Shown here one piece after another: positions 42,947 through 50,802 of a DNA stretch of 64,000 nucleotides (position 1 is the stretch's first letter; each line of letters starts with the position of its first letter). Made by a program: the position numbers and the translations under genes. This DNA is from Mycobacterium sp. 852002-51971_SCH5477799-a (lineage in GTDB: Bacteria; Actinomycetota; Actinomycetes; Mycobacteriales; Mycobacteriaceae). Below the pieces are notes generated by a model that was not told the DNA's origin, ran no database searches, and saw only the letters and a list, made by a program, of their open reading frames with translations. Location: contig NZ_LZIF01000044.1 of NCBI RefSeq assembly GCF_001667145.1, positions 62,001 to 126,000 on the forward strand, given 5' to 3'.

Positions 42947-43501
42947 TTAGCCGACGGTTTTTCCGCGCGACTGGCCCGGCAGCGGGTTGGTCACCGCGGG
43001 CGGCGCCGGCCGCGGCGCCGCCGCCGGGGCGCCACCGGTGGTCCCACCCAACGGCGAGGCGCCGGCAGGGTTGCCGGGCAGCGCGGGCAGCCCGCCGGCC
43101 GCGCCCTGCGCCTGTTGCATCAGGCCCATCGCCTGCGGGATCGATATCGGCAGCTTGCACTGCGTCGACAGGGTGGTCAGCGGCTGCGCGATCGACGTGA
43201 TGTCACCGGCCACCTTGGGGTTGGCCTCGAAGTAGGACTTCAACCCGTTCACCGACTGCGGCCCCGCCTGCTGCTGCAGCATCGAGGTCATGGTCTGGTT
43301 GGTCTCCGGGTGCGAATCCAGGTAATCACCCATCGATTTGGAAACCGAGCCGATCGTCCGGGCGACCTCACTGGCCGCGCACGGGTCGTTGGCGCCGGTC
43401 GCTGGGGCGCCGGCGAACACCGCGAGGGCTGCGCCCGGCACCGTGGCGGCGATCAGCCCGGCGAAGATTTTGCGACCGCGCCCAACGGTGGCTCTCGTCA
43501 T
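42947..43501 (-). CDS. Secreted heme-binding protein, Rv0203-like, with C-terminal Pro/Gly/Ala extension
   Basis: This 184-residue exported protein has a signal peptide (positive TRATVGRGRK, hydrophobic core, cleavage near GAPATGA). Rv0203 binds extracellular heme and passes it to the MmpL3/MmpL11 system. Its reported ligands are Tyr59, His63 and His89. The DYLDSHPETNQ segment is conserved here, supplying Tyr and the first His. The third position, 30 residues after the Tyr, is Tyr rather than His (LKSYFEANP). A low-complexity tail of about 50 residues (GGTTGGAPAAAPRPAPP) is added compared with the 136-residue H37Rv protein. AAGGAG precedes the ATG. Confidence 0.88.
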   Translation of the reverse strand: MTRATVGRGRKIFAGLIAATVPGAALAVFAGAPATGANDPCAASEVARTIGSVSKSMGDYLDSHPETNQTMTSMLQQQAGPQSVNGLKSYFEANPKVAGDITSIAQPLTTLSTQCKLPISIPQAMGLMQQAQGAAGGLPALPGNPAGASPLGGTTGGAPAAAPRPAPPAVTNPLPGQSRGKTVG

Positions 43502-43839
43502 CGATAACTCCTTAGGAGTTTGCGGCGGACGGCCGGGATCGGCGCCCCGCAACGACTGCAGTAGACGGCCGCACTGACGCAGGCATCCCTGAAACTCCGA
43601 GGCCGCCTGGTGGGCCATTCGACATCCTGCCACCGCCGGTATCACCGCTGCCAGTTCGAACGGAGCGTGTGACCCAAATCCCGCTTGGTCACCGGTTCAC
43701 AACATCTTCGCAGCGTCTTGGCAACAACACCGTCGCCGCAGCTCAGGAACTAGATAAGCCACATATTCCACAGCCGGCTGCGGTATCGTCGCGAGCACGC
43801 GCTACGCGAGAACCGGGGAGCGACAAAATCCAGCAGTTG
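43502..43839. other. 338-base divergent intergenic region between the hemophore gene and mmpL11
   Basis: The region must hold the promoters of both genes. An in-frame extension of mmpL11 reaches back to 43669, but its residues are not those of a transporter helix and I treat it as non-coding. The A/T-rich segment around 43741-43770 (TAGATAAGCCACATATTCC) is the best place for a promoter. I could not identify an iron or heme regulator site with confidence. Confidence 0.4.
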
Positions 43840-46800
43840 ATGATCCGCCTCAGCCGCAGCCTGCGTAAGTACCGCTGGTTGGTCTTCACAGGCTGGTTGC
43901 TGGCATTGGTTCCGGCGGTGTACCTGGCGCTGACGCAGTCGGGCAATCTCACCGGCGGCGGGTTCGACGTGGCCGGATCGCAATCGCTGGCGGTGCACGA
44001 TCAGCTCGAGGAGCTGTACCACGACCAGGGTGGATCGTCGCTGGCACTGGTGGCCGCGCCCCGCCCCGACGCCAGCTACCAGGACATGAACGACGCCGTC
44101 GCCCAGCTGCGACAGATCGCCGGCGGCGTCCCCGGCACCGCCGAAATCCCCAACCCCATCCAGCGGCCGCCGCAGCCCGACCGCCCGTACGTGCTCTCGG
44201 TCCGGCTGGATTCCCGTAATACCAGCGACATCGCCAAGCAGCTCCGCACCAAGGTCGGCATCAAGGGCGATCAGCCCGGCCAGACCGCGAACGGCCGCGT
44301 GCGGCTCTATGTCATCGGCCAGGGCGCGCTGTCCGCGGCTGCCGCGGCCAACACCAAACACGACATCGCCGCAGCCGAAAAGTGGAACCTTCCAGTCATT
44401 TTGATCGTGCTGCTCGCCGTATTCGGGTCGCTGGCCGCCGCGGCCATTCCGCTCGCCTTGGGGATCTGCACGGTCGTGGTCACGATGGGCCTGGTTTATC
44501 TGCTGTCCGCCTACACCACCATGTCGGTCTTCGTGACCTCGACGGTGTCCATGTTCGGGATCGCGCTCGCCGTCGACTATTCGCTGTTCATCTTGATGCG
44601 GTTCCGGGAGGAACTGCGGACCGGGCGTCAGCCCCGCGAAGCCGTCGATGCCGCGATGGCCACATCCGGGCTGGCCGTGGTGCTGTCCGGCATGACGGTC
44701 GTCGCCTCCCTGACCGGGATCTACGTGATCAATACCCCGGCCCTGAAGTCGATGGCCACCGGCGCCATCTTGGCCGTCGCGGTCGCCATGTTGACCTCGA
44801 CCACGTTGACGCCGGCTGCGCTGGCGACGTTCGGGCGCGCTGCCGCCAAACGCTCGGGCTTCCTGCACTGGTCGCGACGGCCCGAGAGCACGCAGTCGCG
44901 GTTCTGGAACCGCTGGATCGGCTGGGTGATGCGCCGGCCGTGGATGTCCGCGCTGGCGGCGTCGCTGGTACTGCTCGTGATGGCCGCGCCGGCGTCATCG
45001 ATGGTGTTGGGCAACAGCCTGTTGCGGCAGTTCGACTCGTCGCACGAAATTCGCGCCGGGGTCGGCGCCGCGGCGCAGGCCCTCGGTCCCGGCGCGCTGG
45101 GCCCGATCCGCGTGCTGATCAACTTCCCCGAGGGCGGCGCGGCCTCCCCCGAACACAGCCACACCGTCGGCGCGATCCGCCAGCGGATGTCGCAGGCCCC
45201 CAACATCGTCTCGGTCTCGCCTCCGCAGTTCGCCGAGGACAACGGCAGCGCGCTGCTGTCCGCGGTGTTGTCGGTGGATCCCGAGGACATGAAGGCCCGC
45301 GAGACCGTCGGCTGGATGCGCGCGCAGCTGCCCAAGGTCCCCGAAGTGGGCACCGCACGCGTCGACGTCGGCGGCCCCACCGCTCTGATCAAGGACTTCG
45401 ACGACCGGGTATCGGCGACCGAACCCCTCGTGTTGGGCTTCGTCGCGCTGATCGCGTTCCTGATGCTGTTGCTCTCCATTCACTCGGTTTTCCTGGCGCT
45501 CAAGGGCGTCCTGATGACGCTGCTGTCGGTCGCCGCGGCCTACGGCAGCCTGGTGATGGTCTTTCAGTGGGGGTGGCTGAAGGACCTCGGCTTCGCCCAG
45601 ATCAGCTCGATCGACAGCACCGTTCCCCCGCTGGTGCTCGCGATGACCTTCGGGTTGTCGATGGACTACGAGATCTTCCTGCTCACCCGCATCCGGGAGC
45701 GTTTCCTGCATTCCGGTAACACCCGCGATGCGGTGGCCTACGGCGTCAGCACCAGCGCCCGGACCATCACCAGCGCGGCGCTGATCATGATCGCGGTGTT
45801 CGTCGGGTTCGCGTTCGCCGGCATGCCGCTGGTGGCCGAGATCGGCGTCGCGTGCGCCGTCGCGATCGCGGTGGACGCCACCGTGGTGCGGCTGGTGATG
45901 GTGCCGGCGCTGATGGCGATGTTCGCCCAGTGGAACTGGTGGCTGCCGCCGTGGCTGTCCCGCGTGCTGCCGTCGGTCGACTTCGACCGGCCGCTGCCCG
46001 AGGTCGACCTCGGTGACGTCGTCGTCATCCCCGACGACATCTCGGCGCTGGTCGCCCCCAGTGCCGACCTGCGGATGGTGGTCAAGTCGGCCGCCAAGCT
46101 CAAACACCTCGCGCCCGACGCGATCTGCGTGGCCGATCCGCTGGCCTTCACCGGCTGTGGCCGGACCGCGCAGGCGGGGGTGACCCCCGAGGAGGATCAG
46201 TCCCGCGGTCTGGGGCCTGGACAGATTCCCCACCAGGTCGCCCTCGGCGAGGAGAAGGTCAGCGTCGGCGTGGGGACCGACAAGAAGCCCGGCGCCAACG
46301 GCCACACCAACGGCTCGCTGGCGGCCAAGAAGCTGGTCAACGGCCTGGCGTCGCGCAACGGCATCGCCAAGGCCATCACCGGCAGGCCCGTTCACCCGGT
46401 GACATTGTGGCGGGGACGCCTGTCGGTCGCGATCGACGCGCTGGAACGCGACACCGGAGCAGCCGTCGGCGACGGGCCGAAATACGAGCGGCGCAGCCCG
46501 GTGGAGACCACCAACGTGCAGCTGCCCACCGGCGACCGCCTGCTGGTCCCGACCGGTGCCGAGACGCTGCGGCTCAAGGGCTACCTGATCATGTGCCGTA
46601 ACAGCCGGCGCGATTATGCCGACTTTGCAGACATGGTCGATACGTTGGAGCCCGAGACCGCCGCGGTGGTGCTGGCCGGAATGGACAGGTACTACTGTTG
46701 TAAATCATCCAGGCAGCAGTGGATCGCCACCCAGCTGGTCCGTCGACTCGCAGATCCCCACCCGTGCGACCACCCGGAAGATCAGGGATCGGAAGCCGAG

Positions 46801-46875
46801 GCCGACTCGGACTGGGAGGGAATCAGGCAACGCTGCATGTCCGTGGCCGTAGCGATGCTGGAGGAGGCGAGGTGA
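43840..46875 (+). CDS. mmpL11: RND-family lipid/heme transporter MmpL11
   Basis: This 1011-residue transporter begins MIRLSRSLRKYRWLVFTGWL as in H37Rv MmpL11. It exports long-chain triacylglycerol-type and mycolate wax ester lipids for the biofilm and envelope, and it is linked to heme uptake with Rv0203. Proton-relay pairs are D246-Y247 (AVDYSLF) and D609-Y610 (SMDYEIF). The cytoplasmic tail is about 45 residues longer than in H37Rv because of an insertion after the ITGCG-like segment (LAFTGCGRT), containing glycine/lysine-rich sequence. It overlaps the next gene by 4 bases. Confidence 0.95.
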   Translation: MIRLSRSLRKYRWLVFTGWLLALVPAVYLALTQSGNLTGGGFDVAGSQSLAVHDQLEELYHDQGGSSLALVAAPRPDASYQDMNDAVAQLRQIAGGVPGTAEIPNPIQRPPQPDRPYVLSVRLDSRNTSDIAKQLRTKVGIKGDQPGQTANGRVRLYVIGQGALSAAAAANTKHDIAAAEKWNLPVILIVLLAVFGSLAAAAIPLALGICTVVVTMGLVYLLSAYTTMSVFVTSTVSMFGIALAVDYSLFILMRFREELRTGRQPREAVDAAMATSGLAVVLSGMTVVASLTGIYVINTPALKSMATGAILAVAVAMLTSTTLTPAALATFGRAAAKRSGFLHWSRRPESTQSRFWNRWIGWVMRRPWMSALAASLVLLVMAAPASSMVLGNSLLRQFDSSHEIRAGVGAAAQALGPGALGPIRVLINFPEGGAASPEHSHTVGAIRQRMSQAPNIVSVSPPQFAEDNGSALLSAVLSVDPEDMKARETVGWMRAQLPKVPEVGTARVDVGGPTALIKDFDDRVSATEPLVLGFVALIAFLMLLLSIHSVFLALKGVLMTLLSVAAAYGSLVMVFQWGWLKDLGFAQISSIDSTVPPLVLAMTFGLSMDYEIFLLTRIRERFLHSGNTRDAVAYGVSTSARTITSAALIMIAVFVGFAFAGMPLVAEIGVACAVAIAVDATVVRLVMVPALMAMFAQWNWWLPPWLSRVLPSVDFDRPLPEVDLGDVVVIPDDISALVAPSADLRMVVKSAAKLKHLAPDAICVADPLAFTGCGRTAQAGVTPEEDQSRGLGPGQIPHQVALGEEKVSVGVGTDKKPGANGHTNGSLAAKKLVNGLASRNGIAKAITGRPVHPVTLWRGRLSVAIDALERDTGAAVGDGPKYERRSPVETTNVQLPTGDRLLVPTGAETLRLKGYLIMCRNSRRDYADFADMVDTLEPETAAVVLAGMDRYYCCKSSRQQWIATQLVRRLADPHPCDHPEDQGSEAEADSDWEGIRQRCMSVAVAMLEEAR

Positions 46876-47408
46876 CGTTGGCACCCGACCGACGCCCCGC
46901 ACCGCCACCCCACCGGCCGGGCTCCGAACAGCGCCAATCCCGCAACGGGCCGGCCGGGCCCTTCCAGGACCCCGACCAGCCCGTGGAGTTCTGGCCGACC
47001 TCGGCCATCCGTTCCGCCCTGCAGGGCGGTGACATCGCGACCTGGAAGCGCATCGCCGGCGCACTGAAGCGCGACCCGTACGGGCGGACCGCCCGCCAGG
47101 TCGAAGAGGTCCTCGAGGGCACCCGGCCGTACGGCATCGCCAAGGCGCTGTGGGAGGTGCTCGAGCGTGCCCGCACCCACCTGGAGGCCAACGAGCGCGC
47201 CGAGGTGGCGCGCCACGTCGCGCTCCTGATCGACCGGTCCGGTCTGGCCCCGCAGGAATTCGCGTCCCGCATCGGGGTCACGGCCGAGGAGCTGGACGGT
47301 TACCTCGACGGCAGCACCAGCCCGACGGCCGCGCTGATGATCCGAATCCGGCGGTTGTCGGATCGGTTCGTCAAGGTGAAGTCCGCTCGGTCAGCCGAAG
47401 CCAACTGA
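46872..47408 (+). CDS. Helix-turn-helix protein, Rv0201c-like
   Basis: This 178-residue protein starts at GTG overlapping the mmpL11 stop (GTGA), with GAGGAGGCGAG as ribosome-binding region. The first 40 residues are proline-rich and disordered in character. The middle reads WPTSAIRSALQGGDIATWKRI. The C-terminus (LAPQEFASRIGVTAEELDGYLDG) resembles an Xre-type helix-turn-helix. Coupling to mmpL11 is conserved in mycobacteria. It may regulate expression or act as an accessory cytosolic factor. DNA binding is inferred only. Confidence 0.75.
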   Translation: MTLAPDRRPAPPPHRPGSEQRQSRNGPAGPFQDPDQPVEFWPTSAIRSALQGGDIATWKRIAGALKRDPYGRTARQVEEVLEGTRPYGIAKALWEVLERARTHLEANERAEVARHVALLIDRSGLAPQEFASRIGVTAEELDGYLDGSTSPTAALMIRIRRLSDRFVKVKSARSAEAN

Positions 47409-47412
47409 GTAG

Positions 47413-48096
47413 CTATCTGACCGGCAGCACATCGGCGACCAGCCAGTCGCTGCCCCGCTTGGTCAGCGTCACCCGCAGCGCCGGCGCCGCCTGACTGGGC
47501 GGCTGTCCCGGGGTGTTCTGAGTGACCCGCAGGACCACCGCCACACTGGCCGCCGACGGCCCGAGGGCCTCGACTCCGGCCGACACCGTCGTGGCTTGCG
47601 CGGTGACGTTGTGCTGGGCCAGCTCGGCACTGGACTTGGTGTACTGCTCCTTGAATGCGGCCGCGTGCTCCGGGACGATCATCGCCGTGGCCCGGTCGAT
47701 CGAGCCGGTCGGGGCGGTGGGGCTGAACGACGCCATCGCCTCCGCCATGCCGGTGGCGATCTGAACGACTCGGTGGGAGTCGTTGGTGAAGTCGTTGTCC
47801 GCCCCGGTCCAGTGCGTGTAGCCGGTCGCGACGGCCGCGCCCAAGGCCGCCGTGCACAGCAGGACGACCGCCAACCGCAGTCCCGGTGCGTCGTCGTCGG
47901 TGCCGAGGCTGACCGAATCGCGGCGCAGCAGCCAGAAATTGATCGCCACGCCTTCGACGATCAGCAGGATCAGCACCGAGCACGCCGACACCCACCACAG
48001 CGGCCAGCCGAGCACCAGACCGATGGCCAGCAGGGCCGCGATCGCGGCCAGCGGCGCCAGGATGTCGAAGGCGGCCAACCGCCAGATGTTTCTCAT
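47413..48096 (-). CDS. omamB: Orphaned Mce-associated membrane protein (OmamB-like)
   Basis: This 227-residue protein has two N-terminal helices (about residues 8-55), a third at about 75-93, and an extracytoplasmic NTF2-like Mce-associated domain (DFTNDSHRVVQIATGMAEAM to the end). It corresponds to Rv0200. In M. tuberculosis the adjacent OmamA stabilises Mce transporters and supports import of cholesterol and fatty acids. OmamB is the paired protein. It is 7 bases downstream of omamA on the same strand and ends convergently against the HTH gene. Confidence 0.83.
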   Translation of the reverse strand: MRNIWRLAAFDILAPLAAIAALLAIGLVLGWPLWWVSACSVLILLIVEGVAINFWLLRRDSVSLGTDDDAPGLRLAVVLLCTAALGAAVATGYTHWTGADNDFTNDSHRVVQIATGMAEAMASFSPTAPTGSIDRATAMIVPEHAAAFKEQYTKSSAELAQHNVTAQATTVSAGVEALGPSAASVAVVLRVTQNTPGQPPSQAAPALRVTLTKRGSDWLVADVLPVR

Positions 48097-48103
48097 CGGA
48101 TCC

Positions 48104-48772
48104 TCACCTGATCGAAGCCAATCCGGAGATCATCTGCTTGCCGTCCACGTCGGAGACGTCCAGCCGCAGACTCCAGTGCACTGTCTGCGGCTTGGCTCCG
48201 ACGTTTTCGCTGACCGAGGTGGCGATGAGCATCACCGAGTCGGTTCGACTCGCGAATGGAGGCAGCTTGGTGGTGACCACCGGCCGGGCGATGCCGGGCT
48301 GGGTGTCCAGGTCATGGTGCACCGTTTCGATCGCCACCGCGTCGATCCGCCCGGCGCTCTTCGACTGCAGCTTCTCCACCACGGCCTTATACGGCTGCAC
48401 GGCGGCATCGAAGTCGGTGTTGAGTTCCCCGACCGTCCCCTCGTGCAACCGCCGCAGGCTGGCATCCACGTTGCCGCTGTTCATGTTGATCAACACATTC
48501 GCCCAATCCGCGGCGGTCTGCATGGCGCGGCTCAAGTAGCCGCGTTCGGCAACCTGGTCTCGATGATCGGACCAGATGATGAAACCGAGCACGACCGCGG
48601 CCACCGACAACACACCGAGAACCGCCGACGCGACGCCGTAATGGGAGAACATTGCGGCGCTTTCGAATTCCTCCCCGTCGACGTCGCCGGAGTCGCCCTT
48701 CGCGTCGTCGCCGGGGTCGACGTGAACGGAATCTTCTTCGGCAGGTCGCTCGGTTCGCTCGCCGTCGGACAT
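48104..48772 (-). CDS. omamA: Orphaned Mce-associated membrane protein OmamA-like
   Basis: This 222-residue protein has an acidic cytoplasmic N-terminus, one membrane helix (about residues 47-68, VASAVLGVLSVAAVVLGFII) and an extracytoplasmic domain of the Mce-associated type. It corresponds to Rv0199 (OmamA), which stabilises the Mce complex with the MceG ATPase. It leads a two-gene unit with omamB. The divergent zmp1 begins only 41 bases away, so the two promoters overlap or face closely. Confidence 0.83.
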   Translation of the reverse strand: MSDGERTERPAEEDSVHVDPGDDAKGDSGDVDGEEFESAAMFSHYGVASAVLGVLSVAAVVLGFIIWSDHRDQVAERGYLSRAMQTAADWANVLINMNSGNVDASLRRLHEGTVGELNTDFDAAVQPYKAVVEKLQSKSAGRIDAVAIETVHHDLDTQPGIARPVVTTKLPPFASRTDSVMLIATSVSENVGAKPQTVHWSLRLDVSDVDGKQMISGLASIR

Positions 48773-48813
48773 GGCCCGATCGTTGCACCCGGGAAAGATG
48801 GAAGGATGGCGGG

Positions 48814-50802
48814 GTGACGAATACGGCCATCCGCTCGGGCATCGACCTGAGCCATGTCGACGAAAGCATCCGCCCCCAAGACGACCTGTTCGGTCACGTC
48901 AACGGCCGCTGGCTGGCCGAATACGAGATACCGGCGGACCGCGCGACCGACGGCGCCTTCCGCCAGCTGTATGACCGCGCCGAAGAACAGGTGCGCGACC
49001 TGATCGTGGAGGCCAGCCAGCAGGGTGCGCCCGCCGCGGACGACGACGCGCAACGCATCGGCGACCTGTACGCCAGCTTCCTCGACGAGGACACCGTGCA
49101 GCGCCGCGGCGTGCAACCACTGCGCGACGAGATGTCCGTGATCGACGACGCCGCCGATGCCGACGCGCTGGCCCGGGCCATCGGCGCGCTGCAGCGCACG
49201 GGTGCGGGCGGCGGCGTCGGGGTGTACGTGGACACCGACGCCAAAAACTCGACCCGCTATCTGGTGCACTTCACCCAGTCCGGCCTCGGGTTGCCCGACG
49301 AGTCCTACTACCGCGATGAGCGGCACCTCCAGGTGCTGGAGGCCTATCCCGCGCACATCGCGCGGATGTTCGCCCTGGTGTTCGGCGGGGACAGGGCAGA
49401 CCACATTCAGACCGCCGAACGCATCGTCGCGCTGGAGGGCAAGCTTGCCGAGGCGCATTGGGATGTGGTCAAGCGCCGCGACGCCGACCTCACCTACAAC
49501 CTGCGCACGTTCGCCGAACTGCGTGACGAATCGTTGGGCTTCGATTGGGCGGGCTGGGCCACCGCGCTGGGCGCCGGCCCGGAATCGCTTGCGGAAGTGA
49601 TTGTGCGCCAACCTGATTACCTGCGGACCTTCGCCGAGCTGTGGCGCAACGAGGACCTCGAGGTGTGGAAGAGCTGGGCGCGGTGGCGGCTGATCCGCGC
49701 GCGGGCCTCCTGGCTGACCGACGAACTGGTGTCCGCGGACTTCGACTTCTACGGCCGGCTGCTGACCGGGGCCGAGCAAATCCGGGAGCGGTGGAAGCGC
49801 GCGGTGTCGCTGGTGGAGAACCTGATGGGCGACGCCGTCGGAAAGCTTTATGTGCAGCGGCATTTCCCGCCCGGGGCGAAGGCCCGCATCGACGAGCTGG
49901 TCGCCAACCTGCGGGCGGCGTATCGGATGAGCATCAGCGAGCTGGACTGGATGACGCCGCAGACCCGGGAGCGGGCGCTGGCCAAGCTGGAGAAGTTCAC
50001 CGCCAAGGTCGGCTACCCGGCGAAGTGGCGCGACTACTCCGCGCTGTTGATCGAGCGTGACGACCTGTACGGCAACTACCTGCGCGGGTATGCGGTCAAC
50101 CACGATCGCGAGCTGGCCAAGCTCGGCGGGCCGGTGGACAAGGACGAGTGGTTCATGACGCCGCAGACGGTCAACGCGTACTACAACCCGGGGATGAACG
50201 AAATCGTCTTCCCGGCAGCCATTCTGCAACCGCCCTTCTTCGACCCCGAGGCCGACGACGCGGCCAACTACGGCGGCATCGGCGCGGTGATCGGGCACGA
50301 GATCGGGCACGGCTTCGACGACCAGGGCGCAAAATACGACGGCGACGGCAACCTGGTCGACTGGTGGACGGATGCGGACCGGACCGAGTTCGGCGCCCGC
50401 ACGAGGGCTCTCATCGAGCAGTACGACGCCTACACGCCGCGGGGCCTGGGCAGCGACCACCACGTCAACGGCGCGTTCACCGTCGGGGAGAACATCGGCG
50501 ACCTGGGTGGCTTGTCGATCGCGCTGCTGGCCTACCAGTTGTCGCTGAACGGCGAGCCCGCCCCGGTGATCGACGGCCTGACCGGCGTGCAGCGGGTGTT
50601 CTACGGCTGGGCCCAGGTATGGCGCACCAAATCCCGTGAGGCGGAGGCGATCCGGCGCCTCGCGGTGGATCCGCACTCGCCGCCGGAGTTCCGCTGCAAC
50701 GGCGTGCTGCGCAACATGGACGCCTTCTACGACGCCTTCGACGGCGCCGACGCGGGTGCGCTGTTTCTAGAGCCGGAGGACCGGGTCAAGATCTGGAACT
50801 GA
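48814..50802 (+). CDS. zmp1: Zinc metalloprotease Zmp1 (M13/neprilysin family)
   Basis: This 662-residue peptidase has the zinc site HEIGH (H495, E496, H499) and the third ligand E559 in GENIGDLGG. VNAYYNPGMNEIVFPAAIL is the substrate-cleft segment. Zmp1 of M. tuberculosis is secreted without a classical signal and interferes with phagosome maturation and inflammasome activity. Here too there is no signal peptide. The GTG start gives MTNTAIRSGIDLSHVD and the family length of 663. GAAGGA lies about 11 bases upstream. The 3' end overlaps the convergent oxidoreductase by 17 bases. Confidence 0.95.
   Translation: MTNTAIRSGIDLSHVDESIRPQDDLFGHVNGRWLAEYEIPADRATDGAFRQLYDRAEEQVRDLIVEASQQGAPAADDDAQRIGDLYASFLDEDTVQRRGVQPLRDEMSVIDDAADADALARAIGALQRTGAGGGVGVYVDTDAKNSTRYLVHFTQSGLGLPDESYYRDERHLQVLEAYPAHIARMFALVFGGDRADHIQTAERIVALEGKLAEAHWDVVKRRDADLTYNLRTFAELRDESLGFDWAGWATALGAGPESLAEVIVRQPDYLRTFAELWRNEDLEVWKSWARWRLIRARASWLTDELVSADFDFYGRLLTGAEQIRERWKRAVSLVENLMGDAVGKLYVQRHFPPGAKARIDELVANLRAAYRMSISELDWMTPQTRERALAKLEKFTAKVGYPAKWRDYSALLIERDDLYGNYLRGYAVNHDRELAKLGGPVDKDEWFMTPQTVNAYYNPGMNEIVFPAAILQPPFFDPEADDAANYGGIGAVIGHEIGHGFDDQGAKYDGDGNLVDWWTDADRTEFGARTRALIEQYDAYTPRGLGSDHHVNGAFTVGENIGDLGGLSIALLAYQLSLNGEPAPVIDGLTGVQRVFYGWAQVWRTKSREAEAIRRLAVDPHSPPEFRCNGVLRNMDAFYDAFDGADAGALFLEPEDRVKIWN

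Noticed and set aside
43669..43839. Extra 57 codons before mmpL11
   Set aside because: No membrane or family features; orthologues begin at MxRLSR.
44995..46395. 466-codon frame antisense to mmpL11
   Set aside because: Low-complexity shadow of the coding strand; mmpL11 fits its family over the full length.
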